Origin: Pseudoips prasinana
Taxonomy: Eukaryota; Arthropoda; Insecta; Lepidoptera; Nolidae
Direction: 5' to 3'
Length of the DNA stretch: 64,000 nucleotides
Assembly: GCA_951640165.1 (NCBI GenBank)
Contig: OX621251.1
Span: forward strand, 26,684,893-26,748,892
The notes below the pieces were generated by a model that saw only the letters and a program-made list of their open reading frames with translations, searched no databases and had not been told where the DNA came from. A program made the position numbers and the translations under genes. Below, in pieces: positions 54,433-64,000 of this stretch (positions are counted from its first letter, which is position 1; each line of letters begins with the position of its first letter).

Positions 54433-56460
54433 ATGAGTAAACCAGCATCCAAACAGAGTTCTATATCACAGCCAAAGAAACAAAACAGCCGTCAGTCGAA
54501 CACAGGAACAAATTCCAAATTATTAAACATTGCACTAGCATTACTTTTCTTTATTAGTATTATATCGCCAACTACAGCCTCATATAACTTTACCCAATTC
54601 CACAGCAACCAGACTTTATATTTTGATCCAGTCGGAAGAATAAATTTAATTCGAGATAAATGGAAACTCGTAACATATTATGACATGTCTCCTTATTGGA
54701 AAGGATATAAAGCCGTTAAAGATTTTACAAACTACATTGAAAGGTCGTGTGATTCACTATCAGTACCAACTCATTGTAACATGATTCTATTACAAATACG
54801 TCATGATTACAATGAACTTGAATACTATAACCAGCTTTTGCTGAGCCAACACTATGGCACGAGCTTACGATCGCGACGCGGTCTTATCAACGCGGTGGGT
54901 TCAGTCGCTAATACTTTGTTTGGAGTTTTAGACGAGAATTTCGCCGAAAAGTACCAGGAGGATATTAAACTGGTGTTTAGTAACCAAAAACACCTTGCTC
55001 AGTTATGGAAAAACCAAACCTCTATAGTTGAAGCGTAACATAACATATTACAAAGAACCGAAGCTATGATAGAAACTCAACACAAAATCATAAATAAACA
55101 TTTAAACGCTTTGGATTCAGCCACCAATGTACTCCAAAAAGAAATCAATAACATGGCAACTCAGCAAGATTTCACTCTCATATCGATTGCAACACTTAAT
55201 ATGATCAACAATTAAAGACGAATACAAGACACCTTAATCGATACGATTTCAGAAATTTATCATGGTCAGATTAGTCTGCATTTGTTGAACCCTAATCAGA
55301 TGAAACAAGAATTACAAATAATACATAGTCAAATGCCCAAGGAACTAGCATTACCAATAACTAATATTGAAACCGATATTCAGCACATTTATAAATTACT
55401 GAAAGTAAAAACACGAGTCACTCGAGAATATATCATATTTGAAATTACTTTCCCATTGATCGCAAGGGAAGATTTCCAATTATACAAAATAATAGTTATC
55501 CCGCACCAAAGTAATACTACCATGGTTACTATAATTCCAGTTTCTCAGTACGTTGCAGTCAATCTGAAAAAAGATTCTTATTTTATACCTAAAATAAATG
55601 ATTATACATGTTTGCTTCACGGAGACTCATTCATGTGCGAACTATTTAAACCTATCATGAAACTAGAGAATGATAACAGCTTCTGTGATAGTAATCCATT
55701 GACCCATAAATGCAAAACACAAAGGTCAATGTGTATAAATAAATGGGTCTAATTACATTCAACGCCTCAGTATTTGTATTTTTGTTGTGATGCCTACACA
55801 ATTAAAGTGATATGCGACGATCAAGTTACCGTACACCAGCTCACTCGGGCAGGGGTCATTAGCATGTCTGAGAAATGTGTTGTACGAGGCAAGGATTTCG
55901 AACTATATTCGCTATTGCAACAATCTAACCAAATCCAACTTTCATCAAAAATTACGGTACCAAAACTTGACCAAATAAATCACATCATCAATATTCAAAT
56001 GCCTGAAGATGAGGTATTAACTGAAGATAAGTCTTTGAATAGATCAATATCGCTTCTTGGAGAACAAATAGAGACCTTAAGATCCAGCAAAGCAGAAGTA
56101 GAAGAGATGTCGTCTCATGATATCCATCATTACACCATCTCTTACATACTGTTAGCCGTAGTGGTATGTGCAGCAATAATGTGGATATGGAGGAGAGCCT
56201 ACTGCGGTTTGTGCCGCGGACCTCGCTGTGGGGAGGATCAAGACGGACAGAACGGAAGGGCTTTATCACGAACAATCAGAGACAGAGTGAACAGTGAAAA
56301 AGTGCAACCATCAAACCGCGAAAGTGAAGTGGAATTAAAAACTTTTCTGGCCAGACGGTGGCCCAGTGCAATGCGAAAAGCAGGACAAAGGGAGAGGGCT
56401 ACAATGCCTTCTACTCGAAAAGAACGCGCCGTTTTCACTATAGAGGACTCATTAGTTTAA
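54433..56460 (+). pseudogene. env: BEL env, F-protein-like, three in-frame stops (unit 2)
   Basis: Same frame and same TAA stops as unit 1 (55036, 55213, 55750), the same furin-type site, fusion-peptide-like segment and C-terminal membrane span. Differences are a D to H change near residue 58 and two changes in the cytoplasmic tail. Confidence 0.8.
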
Positions 56461-56780
56461 GACATGTTTTATTTAGATTTTTTATCAAATGATAAAAAAT
56501 CTAAATAAAACAGCAGCAGTTTAATGGTTAGTTTTTTTTGTATAGTAATTAAATAATTACTATACAAATAAAACTAACCATTAAATATAATTCACTTGAC
56601 TAACCATTTACAAATTTAATACATTAAATCAAATCAAATTTTATTGTTAAAAATATTATTGTTTACATTAATATAGTTTTACATAATTGTGCTTAGATAA
56701 GATAGGGTATTTTATTATGCAAGTATGTACGATGATTTGATTTACTCACATCTTCCCTTCTCATCTCGTGCTCGGGAGTA

Positions 56781-57125
56781 TGTTCGGACATTGACCGAAC
56801 AGCTCAGCACTTTTAGGTTATTCATTATATAAATTCACTAATGTTAGCAAATAAAGTTAGTTCGTAAGTAACTCGCGATCGATACACTATCAAAGCAATC
56901 GGAAACCGCTCCGATTGCCGCGTAAAGATCAAATCATCAAATCAAATCATTTTAGCTCTTAATATATCATTTTATAAATCTTAGAAATAACCAACTAATT
57001 AATTATAGTTTATATACTTTTAATATATCATTTAAAACCTTATATTTAGTATCATTATCTAATCAACCAAAATACTTAAAAGTGCAGGTCAGTGCTAACT
57101 ACGGGAGCAGGCCTAAACTTTTATA
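56781..57125 (+). repeat. BEL LTR 3
   Basis: 345 bp, by eye identical to LTRs 1 and 2, followed by aaagg (57126-57130) and the continuation of repeat G. Confidence 0.9.
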
Positions 57126-57130
57126 AAAGG

Positions 57131-57176
57131 CGTTGTTGAGTTATAACATTACAACGAAAAGTGGCATTGATTTATG

Positions 57177-57208
<32 letters not shown>
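57131..57208 (+). repeat. Repeat G, right part, with (TA)n tail
   Basis: cgttgttgagttataacatt to gtggcattgatttatg and then a TA run (57180-57208); completes 29352-29559. Confidence 0.75.
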
Positions 57209-57210
<2 letters not shown>

Positions 57211-57585
57211 ATAGGTAGGCATATAGATATTTTAATGAGATAATATTTTTTAAAGAAATGCATTCTTTTAAATGAAATTAAATGATTCGTAGTATAGTAA
57301 TAGTAATTATTCTATTTCGTATACAATATTATTAGTTTCCCATTTAATGGCGCAATATGTTATTTTAAGATCATAGTACTTGGATATTCAATATTCTAGA
57401 AAACAAAGGCAATGAATAACACCTACAGCCTCTGAAAGGGTGTTCGCAAGGGAATCCTAAATTAGATTTGCCAGTGTGTATCGTCCGTAGCTTAACGCAG
57501 AGCGCCTATCTGGGATTGGCAGATTACACCATAAAATTTATGATTTCCTATTCTTGAGATTAGATTTACGCTTTATATTGCGAAT
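57209..57585 (+). repeat. Inverted-duplication segment C (left)
   Basis: ggataggtaggcatatagat through gcgcctatctgggattggca to tttacgctttatattgcgaa matches 60200-60585 in reverse with scattered differences. In the right arm it is directly continuous with segments B and A, while here it is separated from them by the BEL array. Confidence 0.7.
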
Positions 57586-57614
57586 TATTATTCGCAATAT
57601 AAAGCGTAAATCTA
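57561..57614. repeat. Perfect hairpin, 25-bp arms
   Basis: Arms 57561-57585 and 57590-57614 around tatt. It marks a turning point where segment C folds back on itself. Confidence 0.85.
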
Positions 57615-57676
57615 ACCCCAAAAATAGCTTAAGTATATATTCCTGTGACTTGTTTTGTAACTATAAGTTAATATTA

Positions 57677-58958
57677 GGTCTTTACCTATGAAATTGCCGT
57701 TCTGCAGTACTGGCCATTTCAAATCAAAATAATTTTTGTTTGGCTAAGAATTCTAATCTCAAATTAATTTTATTTTAAAAACATGGATTCTTTTTTCCAA
57801 AAGTAGTCATTTCTTTATTGATTAGTGTTACATTTTCATCGCATTTCAATCTTTTTCGTCATCATGGATACGTTAAAAATTCGAGTAATTATGGAATATG
57901 AGTACCGTCGTGGCAGCAACGCGGCACAAGCGGCACGCAACATCAACGACGTTTACGGAGCTAACACTACAAACCAACGCACCACCTGTTATTGGTTTGC
58001 TCGCTTCCGTTCTGGAAATTTCGACCTGAAAAATGAACCTCGCGGTCGTCCGAAGACTTTGGTCGACAATGACGAATTAAAGGCGGTTGTGGAAGCTGAT
58101 GATACACAATCTACGGCTGAATTAGCAGCAGCTTTCGACGTTAGCGTCAAAACAATATTGGTCCATTTGCGTCAAATTGGCAAGGTAAAAAAGCTTGACA
58201 AATGGGTGCCCCACGAACTCAATGATCGCCAGCGCGAAGTACGCATCGAGACGTGCCTTGCACTGCTCAACAGACACACAAATGAAGGAATTTTGAACCG
58301 CATTGTTACCTGCGATGAAAAATGGATTCTGTTTGATAACCGCAAGCGCTCAGCAAGTTGGTTGGATCCTGGTTCAGCACCTAAACAATGCCCTAAACGA
58401 AAACTTACCCCTAGAAAAGTGATGGTCACTGTTTGGTGGTCTAGCGCCGGTGTGATTCATCACAGCTTCTTACCAAACGGGGTGAGCATTACTGCAGATG
58501 TGTACTGTGAAGAACTGAGCACAATGATGGAGAAGCTGGCGCATCTCCAACCAGCATTGGTCAATCGCTCGTCTCCGCTGCTCCTGCACGACAACGCGCG
58601 ACCTCATACTGCACAGCAGACGGTCTCCAAGTTGCAAGAACTGGGGTTGGAAGCTCTCCGTCATCCGCCCTACTCACCAGACCTTGCGCCTACAGACTAC
58701 TACTTTTTCCAGAATTTGGATAACTTCTTGGCGGGAAAAAAATTCAATACCCGAGAGGCAGTACAAAATGCCTTTGAAGAATTTGTTGCCTCCCGTCCAG
58801 CTGATTTCTTTAAGAAGGGCATCAATAAACTGCCACTGCGATGGCAAAGATGCATTGATTGCATGGGTGATTACTTCGATTAATACAAATAAAAAACATC
58901 ATGAAAAAAATTCGTTTAAATTTTTTCATACAAAACGGCAATTTCATAGGTAAAGACC
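57677..58958 (+). mobile_element. Complete mariner transposon, 1282 bp
   Basis: Perfect 25-bp terminal inverted repeats (57677-57701 and 58934-58958, starting ggtctttacctatgaaattg) flanked on each side by the TA target duplication (57675-57676, 58959-58960). Length and single open transposase are typical of intact mariners. It sits in one arm of a shorter palindrome (57618-59050). Confidence 0.92.
57864..58883 (+). CDS. Mariner transposase, apparently intact
   Basis: 339 codons from ATG 57864 (MDTLKIRVIMEYEYRRGS), without stops or shifts. N-terminal paired helix-turn-helix DNA-binding region (residues 1-110, with FRSGNFDLKNEPRGRP between the two HTHs and TAELAAAFDVSVKTILVHL as the second). 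The WVPHEL signature is at residues 114-119. The catalytic triad is D151 (VTCDEKW), D243 (LLHDNARPH) and D278 (TDYYFF), i.e. DD34D, and YSPDLAP lies near residue 270. Upstream GTG/TTG codons in frame are not needed. It would cut and paste its own element at TA sites. The subfamily is not settled; it is clearly different from the decayed mariner at 24363. Confidence 0.95.
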   Translation: MDTLKIRVIMEYEYRRGSNAAQAARNINDVYGANTTNQRTTCYWFARFRSGNFDLKNEPRGRPKTLVDNDELKAVVEADDTQSTAELAAAFDVSVKTILVHLRQIGKVKKLDKWVPHELNDRQREVRIETCLALLNRHTNEGILNRIVTCDEKWILFDNRKRSASWLDPGSAPKQCPKRKLTPRKVMVTVWWSSAGVIHHSFLPNGVSITADVYCEELSTMMEKLAHLQPALVNRSSPLLLHDNARPHTAQQTVSKLQELGLEALRHPPYSPDLAPTDYYFFQNLDNFLAGKKFNTREAVQNAFEEFVASRPADFFKKGINKLPLRWQRCIDCMGDYFD

Positions 58959-58978
58959 TATTATAAATATATGTTTTG

Positions 58979-59050
58979 TTATATTTAACAAAACATATAT
59001 TTATATTAACTTATAGTTACAAAACAAGTCACAGGAATATATACTTAAGC
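58979..59050. repeat. Right arm of the palindrome disrupted by mariner
   Basis: acaaaacatatatttatatt...cttatagttacaaaacaagtcacagg...acttaagctatttttgggg is the reverse complement of the sequence at 57615-57674 plus 58961-58985. A third copy, plus orientation, is at 60128-60200. Confidence 0.75.
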
Positions 59051-59058
59051 TATTTTTG

Positions 59059-59225
59059 GGGTTCCGTAGCCAAATGGCAGAAAACGGAACCCTTATAGAT
59101 TCGTCATGTCTGTCTGTCTATCCGTCCGTATGTCACAGCCATTTTTTCCGAAACTATAAGAGCTGTACTGTTGAAACTTGGTAAGTCGATGTATTCAGTG
59201 AACTGCATTAAGATTTTCACAAACA
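59059..59225 (-). repeat. Repeat F, reversed 3' part
   Basis: gttccgtagccaaatggcag to aagattttcacaaacaatta, reverse complement of the 3' part of 59631-60130. 59226-59630 contains no recognisable feature. Confidence 0.7.
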
Positions 59226-59630
59226 ATTACACACTCTAGTACACTTTCAAGTACACTACTCTACGTAGTAACGAGGGGGTCCAAATAATCTTCGTGTTGG
59301 GATTATGATAAATCTTATACAGTTTCCAAGTAATCTAAATATCACGTAAGTATCTAAACATGTTTACCCAAAACATAAGATCCGGAAAAGAGATGGAACG
59401 CCTAACCTATATAAACATCCAATAAACCACAGGTCTGCATAGCAAATTGAATTTCCATTCGTCTCCACACCCATTATTGCGGACTCGGCTGTTTCAATGC
59501 TACGTCAGTCAATACACTTATGCTACGAAAAACATCCTTTTTGCCTACGGGATAATGATCATGTCAAGGGTAAAATCACACCAACGTTTGTACTATTGGA
59601 TTCTTTGGGAACAGCAAAAAATAAATAAAA

Positions 59631-60130
59631 TCCGGCCAAGTGCGAGTCGGACTCGGCCATGAAGGGTTCCGTAGCATCAAGTATTTCAGTTGATTAAATG
59701 AAAGGTAAATTGCGATTTACGGTTTATGACGTATAAAAAAGACGAAGTTTGAAGACTCTCACACACACTCATTTTACCACTTTGGTAGTGGCCCTCGCGC
59801 AAACTATTCAGTTTAGAAAAAAATATATTAGAAACCTCAATATCATTTTTGAAGGCCTATCCATAGATATCCCACATGTATGGGTACAATGAAAAAAAAG
59901 TTATTGAGTTTCAGTTCTATGTATGGGGAACCCCTCAAAATGATTGTTCTTTTTCTATTTTTGTGTGAAAATCTTAATGCGGTTCACTGAATACATTGAC
60001 TTACCAAGTTTCAACAGTACAGCTCTTATAGTTTCGGAAAAAAATGGCTGTGACATTCGGACGGATAGACAGACAGACATGACGAATCTATAAGGGTTCC
60101 GTTTTCTGCCATTTGGCTACGGAACCCTAA
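59631..60130 (+). repeat. Repeat F
   Basis: tccggccaagtgcgagtcgg to ggctacggaaccctaaaaat. It is shorter than the other two full copies because of an internal deletion around 59735-59765. Confidence 0.75.
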
Positions 60131-61375
60131 AAATAGCTTTAGTATATATATTCCTGTGACTTGTTTTGTAACTATAAGTTAATATAAATATATGTTTTGT
60201 TATATTATTCGCAATATAAAGCGTAAATCTAATCTCAAGAATAGGAAATCATAAATTTTATCATGTAATCTGCCAATCCCAGATAGGCGCTCTGCGTTAA
60301 GCTACGAACGATACATACTGGCAAATCTAATTTAGGATTCCCTTGCGAACACCCTTTCAGAGGATGTAGGTGATATACATTGCCTTTGTTTTCTAGAAAT
60401 ATTGAATATCCATGTACTATGATCTTAAAATAACATATTGCGCCATTAAATGGCAAACTAATAATATTGTATACGAAATGGAATAATTACTTTACTACGA
60501 ATCATGTAATTTAATTTAAAAGAATGGATTTCTTTAAAAACATATTATCTTATTAAAAATATCTAGATGCCTACCTATCGATATATTGTTTATATTTTAA
60601 ACTGAACCCTGCGTGCGTGGCTACGGCAATACATATATGAAATTCATTGGAATGATAGTGACGTCATCTGTCGAAGATTGGCCATACCAACTCAGAAACC
60701 TTTGTGGGCTCATGCACAACACTTTGCTGAAGATCATCACATGATCAAAAGCAGTTTCCGATTCTATAAAAGACATACAGACAAACATTTTCTTTATATA
60801 CAGGGTGGCCGAGGATTTGACGTTCAAACGCAAAATTTAGATACTTTATGATGAGGAGTATACCCCCATGTATGTTCCCCATTATAATATTTTTGATACT
60901 TTGAAAATTTATGAGTCTTGAGCTCAAACCCTAATTTTGAACTTTCGATTTAATTCTAAGTCCGTTCTGCAATGATTAGATAAACCGAACTTTTTAGATT
61001 GTTAGGTTCTATGCTAATTAGTTATGCCAAAAAAACTCAATTTCAACTTTTTTTTGTGAAACAAATAAATTAATAAAAAAATGTTCAACAGAACGAGAAA
61101 AAAAACGAAAACTGATGTTAGGTGAAATTTACCATATCTCGAAAACTACGCAAAATCGTAGAACATATATGGGGGTAATTCAGATACTCCTCATCATAAA
61201 GTAGCTGAATTTTGCGTTTGAACGTCAACTCCTCGGTCAGGCTGTATAGATGGAAAGACAATATATTTAAATTTTATTACAGACTTCTTTATAACTCAAG
61301 AACATAAAACAATGAGTATGAAAGTACGTCCTCATCCAATGTAGAAGTATTTACTTAGGACAACATATCATGTTG
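60131..61375 (-). repeat. Inverted-duplication right arm (segments C, B and A contiguous)
   Basis: 60200-60585 is the reverse of 57209-57585, 60590-60830 of 29105-29351, and 60820-61372 of 27183-27722. The arm therefore records the arrangement before repeat G and the BEL array entered the left side. It contains the long-TIR MITE (about 60790-61255) in uninterrupted form. Reverse-strand open frames here are incidental. Confidence 0.65.
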
Positions 61376-61639
61376 AGTTTTAATGTTTAAGACTTGCTAA
61401 AAAATACACAATATACCCAAAACTTCGTGGTTTTTTTTTTAATAATATATATATAGTTGAAACGGGTTTGGTGGAAATTGGTGTTTTAACAAAATTATCA
61501 AATTGAATTTCTTAGTATTGACGGCTGATCTCAGCGCCTTAAACCCAGATAACGCTTTCTACTATTCATGAATCTTGTGTAGGGTAATACCTAAGAGATC
61601 AATTCCATAGCACCCACACAGCTTTTATTGTCTTTTAAA

Positions 61640-61840
61640 AGACAATGCCCGCATAAGGTAATTTAATCCCTGTGTCGCGGGATACTTTACAAACGTACAA
61701 TTAACGACCACAAAGTACATCCAGACTCAGAACCACTATTTATGGGTCACACAAATCCTCGTCCTGTGCGGAAATCAAACCCGGGACACGAAGTGGCGAG
61801 GCTATTGTCTTAACCGCATCGCCACGTGCAGTCAATTAAC
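61640..61840 (-). repeat. tRNA-derived SINE, family C
   Basis: Reverse copy. 3' end (cgcataaggtaatttaatcc), body (catccagactcagaaccact) and head (gaaatcaaacccgggacacg, cgcatcgccacgtgcag). Confidence 0.7.
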
Positions 61841-62049
61841 AAATTAAATTTTAATCGAAAATTAATCTCCGGTTTATAAATATAAGTTCCTAGTACCTAC
61901 TGTAACTTTTATTATATGCGTCATCCTTGCGCGAGTTATCTTGTGGACCATAAATTCGCTGACTTGGTCCCTATTGTCTGCCTAAAAACAAAGAGCCATT
62001 TTGAGCCGTCATCTCTCTTTATTACTACAACCATCGATTATAGCCAGAT

Positions 62050-62235
62050 GCTCTCACCGGGCCGTAAGTGATTGACGAGGTTAAGCAAGGCTCGCGGTCA
62101 GTCCATAGATGGGTAATCGCCAAAGTGGTTTAATTTCAGTCATTAGGCAACGGTCGTTAAGCTATGTTAGGGGCCTAATAGGAGGCTTGAACAACGGTGA
62201 CACTAGGGTAACCACTGTCCATACGATAATATGTA
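62050..62235 (+). repeat. 5S rRNA-derived SINE-like repeat, second copy
   Basis: Contains gaggttaagcaaggctcgcg, gtcagtccatagatgggtaa and tcgcc, which parallel the conserved 3' half of 5S rRNA. It is followed by the same tail as 17195-17450 (tagggtaaccactgtccata). Confidence 0.55.
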
Positions 62236-62309
62236 CCATCGATTCAGGAGTCCCTTTAAGCTATAATATAGTGTAAGCTAAGGCGTTCATAGATATCGTA
62301 ACCAAATAA

Positions 62310-63120
62310 AAAATGGTATTCTAAACGGGAATACCCAAATACTCCGAAATACATTATTCCGAATTTCGATGTTCCGATTTTCAAAAGTCCGAATTTCATA
62401 ATAACTAAGAATTGTAATGTCTATTATAAAAATTCACGAAATTTATTTTACCGAAAGTCGTAAATGCGATTTGATAGTTTTTCGATTTTCATACGTTCGA
62501 AGAGTCAAATGCTCGAAGGGTTCTCAGTCCGAAAAACGACATTCCGATTTTCAATACTTCGAATAAACTAAAAGTCAACATGTTGTGCTACAAAATTTGG
62601 TGACAGAAACGAATTGCTGCAAAACTGACTTCACGTAGTCTTGTCTGCCTAGAGTGTAATTTAACCCGCGTAGACGCGGAGCGGTGGGGCTGTCTAAACC
62701 CCGCAGCGCCGGAGCCGTGACATAAAACAATGCCTGCTGCATGTTGCATGCCTGCTTGCTTGCTACATTGCCTGCTGGCATGTTTCCTGCCTGCTTGCAT
62801 GCTGCATGCAGCTGCCGAGTGTCAGATCTCCTCTATTGTTGGTGAATCATTTGGGTTAGGTTAGGTTAAAATTGTGACCAGGGAAACAAAATATTTTTAT
62901 TCATATTGTTGATATATCGAATTATCAATAAGTCGGAGTTTTTGTTATTCGATCTATTGAATCTCGGTGTTTTGAGAAGAGTGAGGAATATTTAAATTAA
63001 GGAAATTTTAAAAATAGGAGTAATGATAAATCGGAGTCGTAATATTCGGAATTATGGAAATCGGTATTTTGAAATTCGTATTTGTGACTGTCGGAATTAA
63101 GATTTTCGTATTCATGTAGG
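62310..63120. repeat. TTCGA/TCCGA-rich arms around a GC-rich core
   Basis: 62310-62580 holds many short phrases such as ccgaatttcg, ttccgatttt and ttcgaa. 62890-63120 holds their reverse complements (tcggagt, attcggaatta, aatcggtatt). Between them, 62640-62815 is G+C-rich with cgtagacgcggagcggtggg and a run of cctgcttgcatg-like units. No gene is recognisable; two overlapping reverse open frames there are by-products of the repeats. Confidence 0.45.
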
Positions 63121-64000
63121 TAGTGTACCCATTCTAGCCGTTTAGAATTTAAAATTATTTAAATAATTACTTGCTCCAATTACCTATATCAACTTGCTAC
63201 TGCTAGCCTAAGGAGGCAAACTATTTTTGTAGTTATGTTTTTATTGCAATTAGATTAGCCAATAGAAGAATAGCCAACCTGGGGCTAGAATATTCAGAAA
63301 CAGGAGACCACAAGCACATATCTCTAACAAACGTACTGAAGTATGTGTAGACTGCATTCAGGGCTCTAGGGATAGAATAAAAAGTAATGGGGTTTAGTAC
63401 AATCCTGAAAGGTCGAAGTGCTGTACGTAAGCTCACCCCAACCAGGACCAAGACAAAGACTACAATTACGTCATAAAACAAAGTTATCCCGGTGTGACAA
63501 TAAACGACATACTCTGTAGGTACAAAAACAAGCGTAACACAGACTATATAAGTCTTACCACAGAGAACCTTAAACCCTGCACTAAATCAAACCACCACAT
63601 CTAAAACACACATCGTATCGGCTCATTACATTTCAATCCAATCTCGATCGGCGTCAATGCCAAGTTCGAGCTCTCAGTTTGATTTGTTTGTACCCTTGAC
63701 CAGAGGATATATCGAGTTGCGGGTAACTCGGAGTAAACACCTATAGCAAATTGAGCGTCTAACCTATTTACCTGCATTCTATGTTTTAAATTTATCAGTA
63801 AAACCACAACCACTGCGTAAGCAATATATTTCGATATGTTCTGGATTTGACATATTTCATGACAGTTCAAAACATTCATTTAAAACCTAATTAACTCATT
63901 ATAAATTTCAACTATTAACTTCAACATGCCAATTATAGTTAGTGTATTAAAATTTTACCAGTTATGTCGTATATTAAAATATGTATAAAGAAAGAAAAAA
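63121..64000. other. Gene-free stretch with a possible dispersed repeat
   Basis: Reverse open frames at 63233-63481 and 63601-63879 have no recognised domain. The phrase acagaggatatatcgagttg-like (about 63700-63735, gaggatatatcgagttgcgg gtaactcggag) is of a kind seen in dispersed lepidopteran repeats. Otherwise A+T-rich. Confidence 0.35.

Larger units (their letters stand above)
29560..57130 (+). mobile_element. BEL/Pao retrotransposon tandem array (LTR-int-LTR-int-LTR) with 5-bp target duplication
   Basis: Three direct LTRs (29565-29909, 43171-43515, 56781-57125), each 345 bp, enclose two internal regions of nearly identical sequence. The pentamer aaagg flanks the whole array at 29560-29564 and 57126-57130 and occurs once at the equivalent place in uninterrupted repeat G copies, so it is the target duplication of a single integration. 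Unit spacing is 13606 and 13610 bp; the 4-bp difference is explained by a 5-bp insertion and a 1-bp deletion in pol of unit 2. Each unit holds gag (split by an R1-like element), pol and env. The BEL/Pao family assignment rests on the gag domain, pol order PR-RT-RH-IN and the integrase C terminus. Confidence 0.9.

Noticed and set aside
43171..57125. Two independent BEL insertions next to each other
   Set aside because: There is no target duplication at the middle LTR, the LTR is shared, and both units carry the same nested insertion and lesions.
24363..58958. The two mariners as copies of one family
   Set aside because: Their transposases and terminal repeats differ throughout; one is decayed and the other intact.
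62575..62800. Overlapping reverse open frames in the GC-rich core
   Set aside because: Both arise from short CCTGCTTGCATG-like repeats and have repetitive low-complexity peptides.

Overview
This window looks like a moth or butterfly (Lepidoptera) chromosome segment. It is A+T rich, intron-bearing and packed with tRNA-derived SINEs, a 5S-rRNA-like SINE, LINE 3' ends, MITEs and mariner elements of lepidopteran type. The organism call is an inference from repeat content and codon style; no species can be named.

Host gene (about 4.5-15.2 kb, minus strand): two exons with clean splice sites (14269-14431, then 4549-4668) join in phase. They encode part of an extracellular ANF-receptor-type ligand-binding domain, most likely of a receptor guanylate cyclase. 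The intron between them is about 9.6 kb and full of repeats. A third, weaker exon candidate lies upstream at 15126-15209. No other host gene could be recognised.

0-29.3 kb otherwise holds interspersed repeats: three SINE families, two non-LTR remnants (one, 17929-20032, inserted inside another repeat), a 258-260 bp MITE in two antiparallel copies, several perfect hairpins, and a decayed mariner (24363-25682).

29560-57130 is the main feature. It is a tandem array LTR-internal-LTR-internal-LTR of a BEL/Pao retrotransposon with gag, pol and an F-like env. It is bounded by one 5-bp target duplication (AAAGG) and has a tRNA-Tyr-type primer binding site. Both units carry the same R1-clade-like non-LTR element inside gag, and both share the same pol frameshift and the same three env stops. 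Each unit also has private lesions: unit 1 has lost the gag ATG, and unit 2 has two frameshifting indels in pol. The order read from this is: BEL insertion into a dispersed repeat, non-LTR insertion into gag, inactivation of env and pol, tandem duplication through the LTRs, then a few new mutations.

57.2-61.4 kb: a complete mariner with an open 339-codon transposase, DD34D triad and perfect 25-bp inverted repeats lies in a palindromic region. The sequence on its right is an inverted copy of the sequence on both sides of the BEL array. 61.4-64 kb holds further SINEs, a second 5S-like SINE, and an unusual TTCGA/TCCGA-rich region flanking a GC-rich core; no gene is recognisable there.
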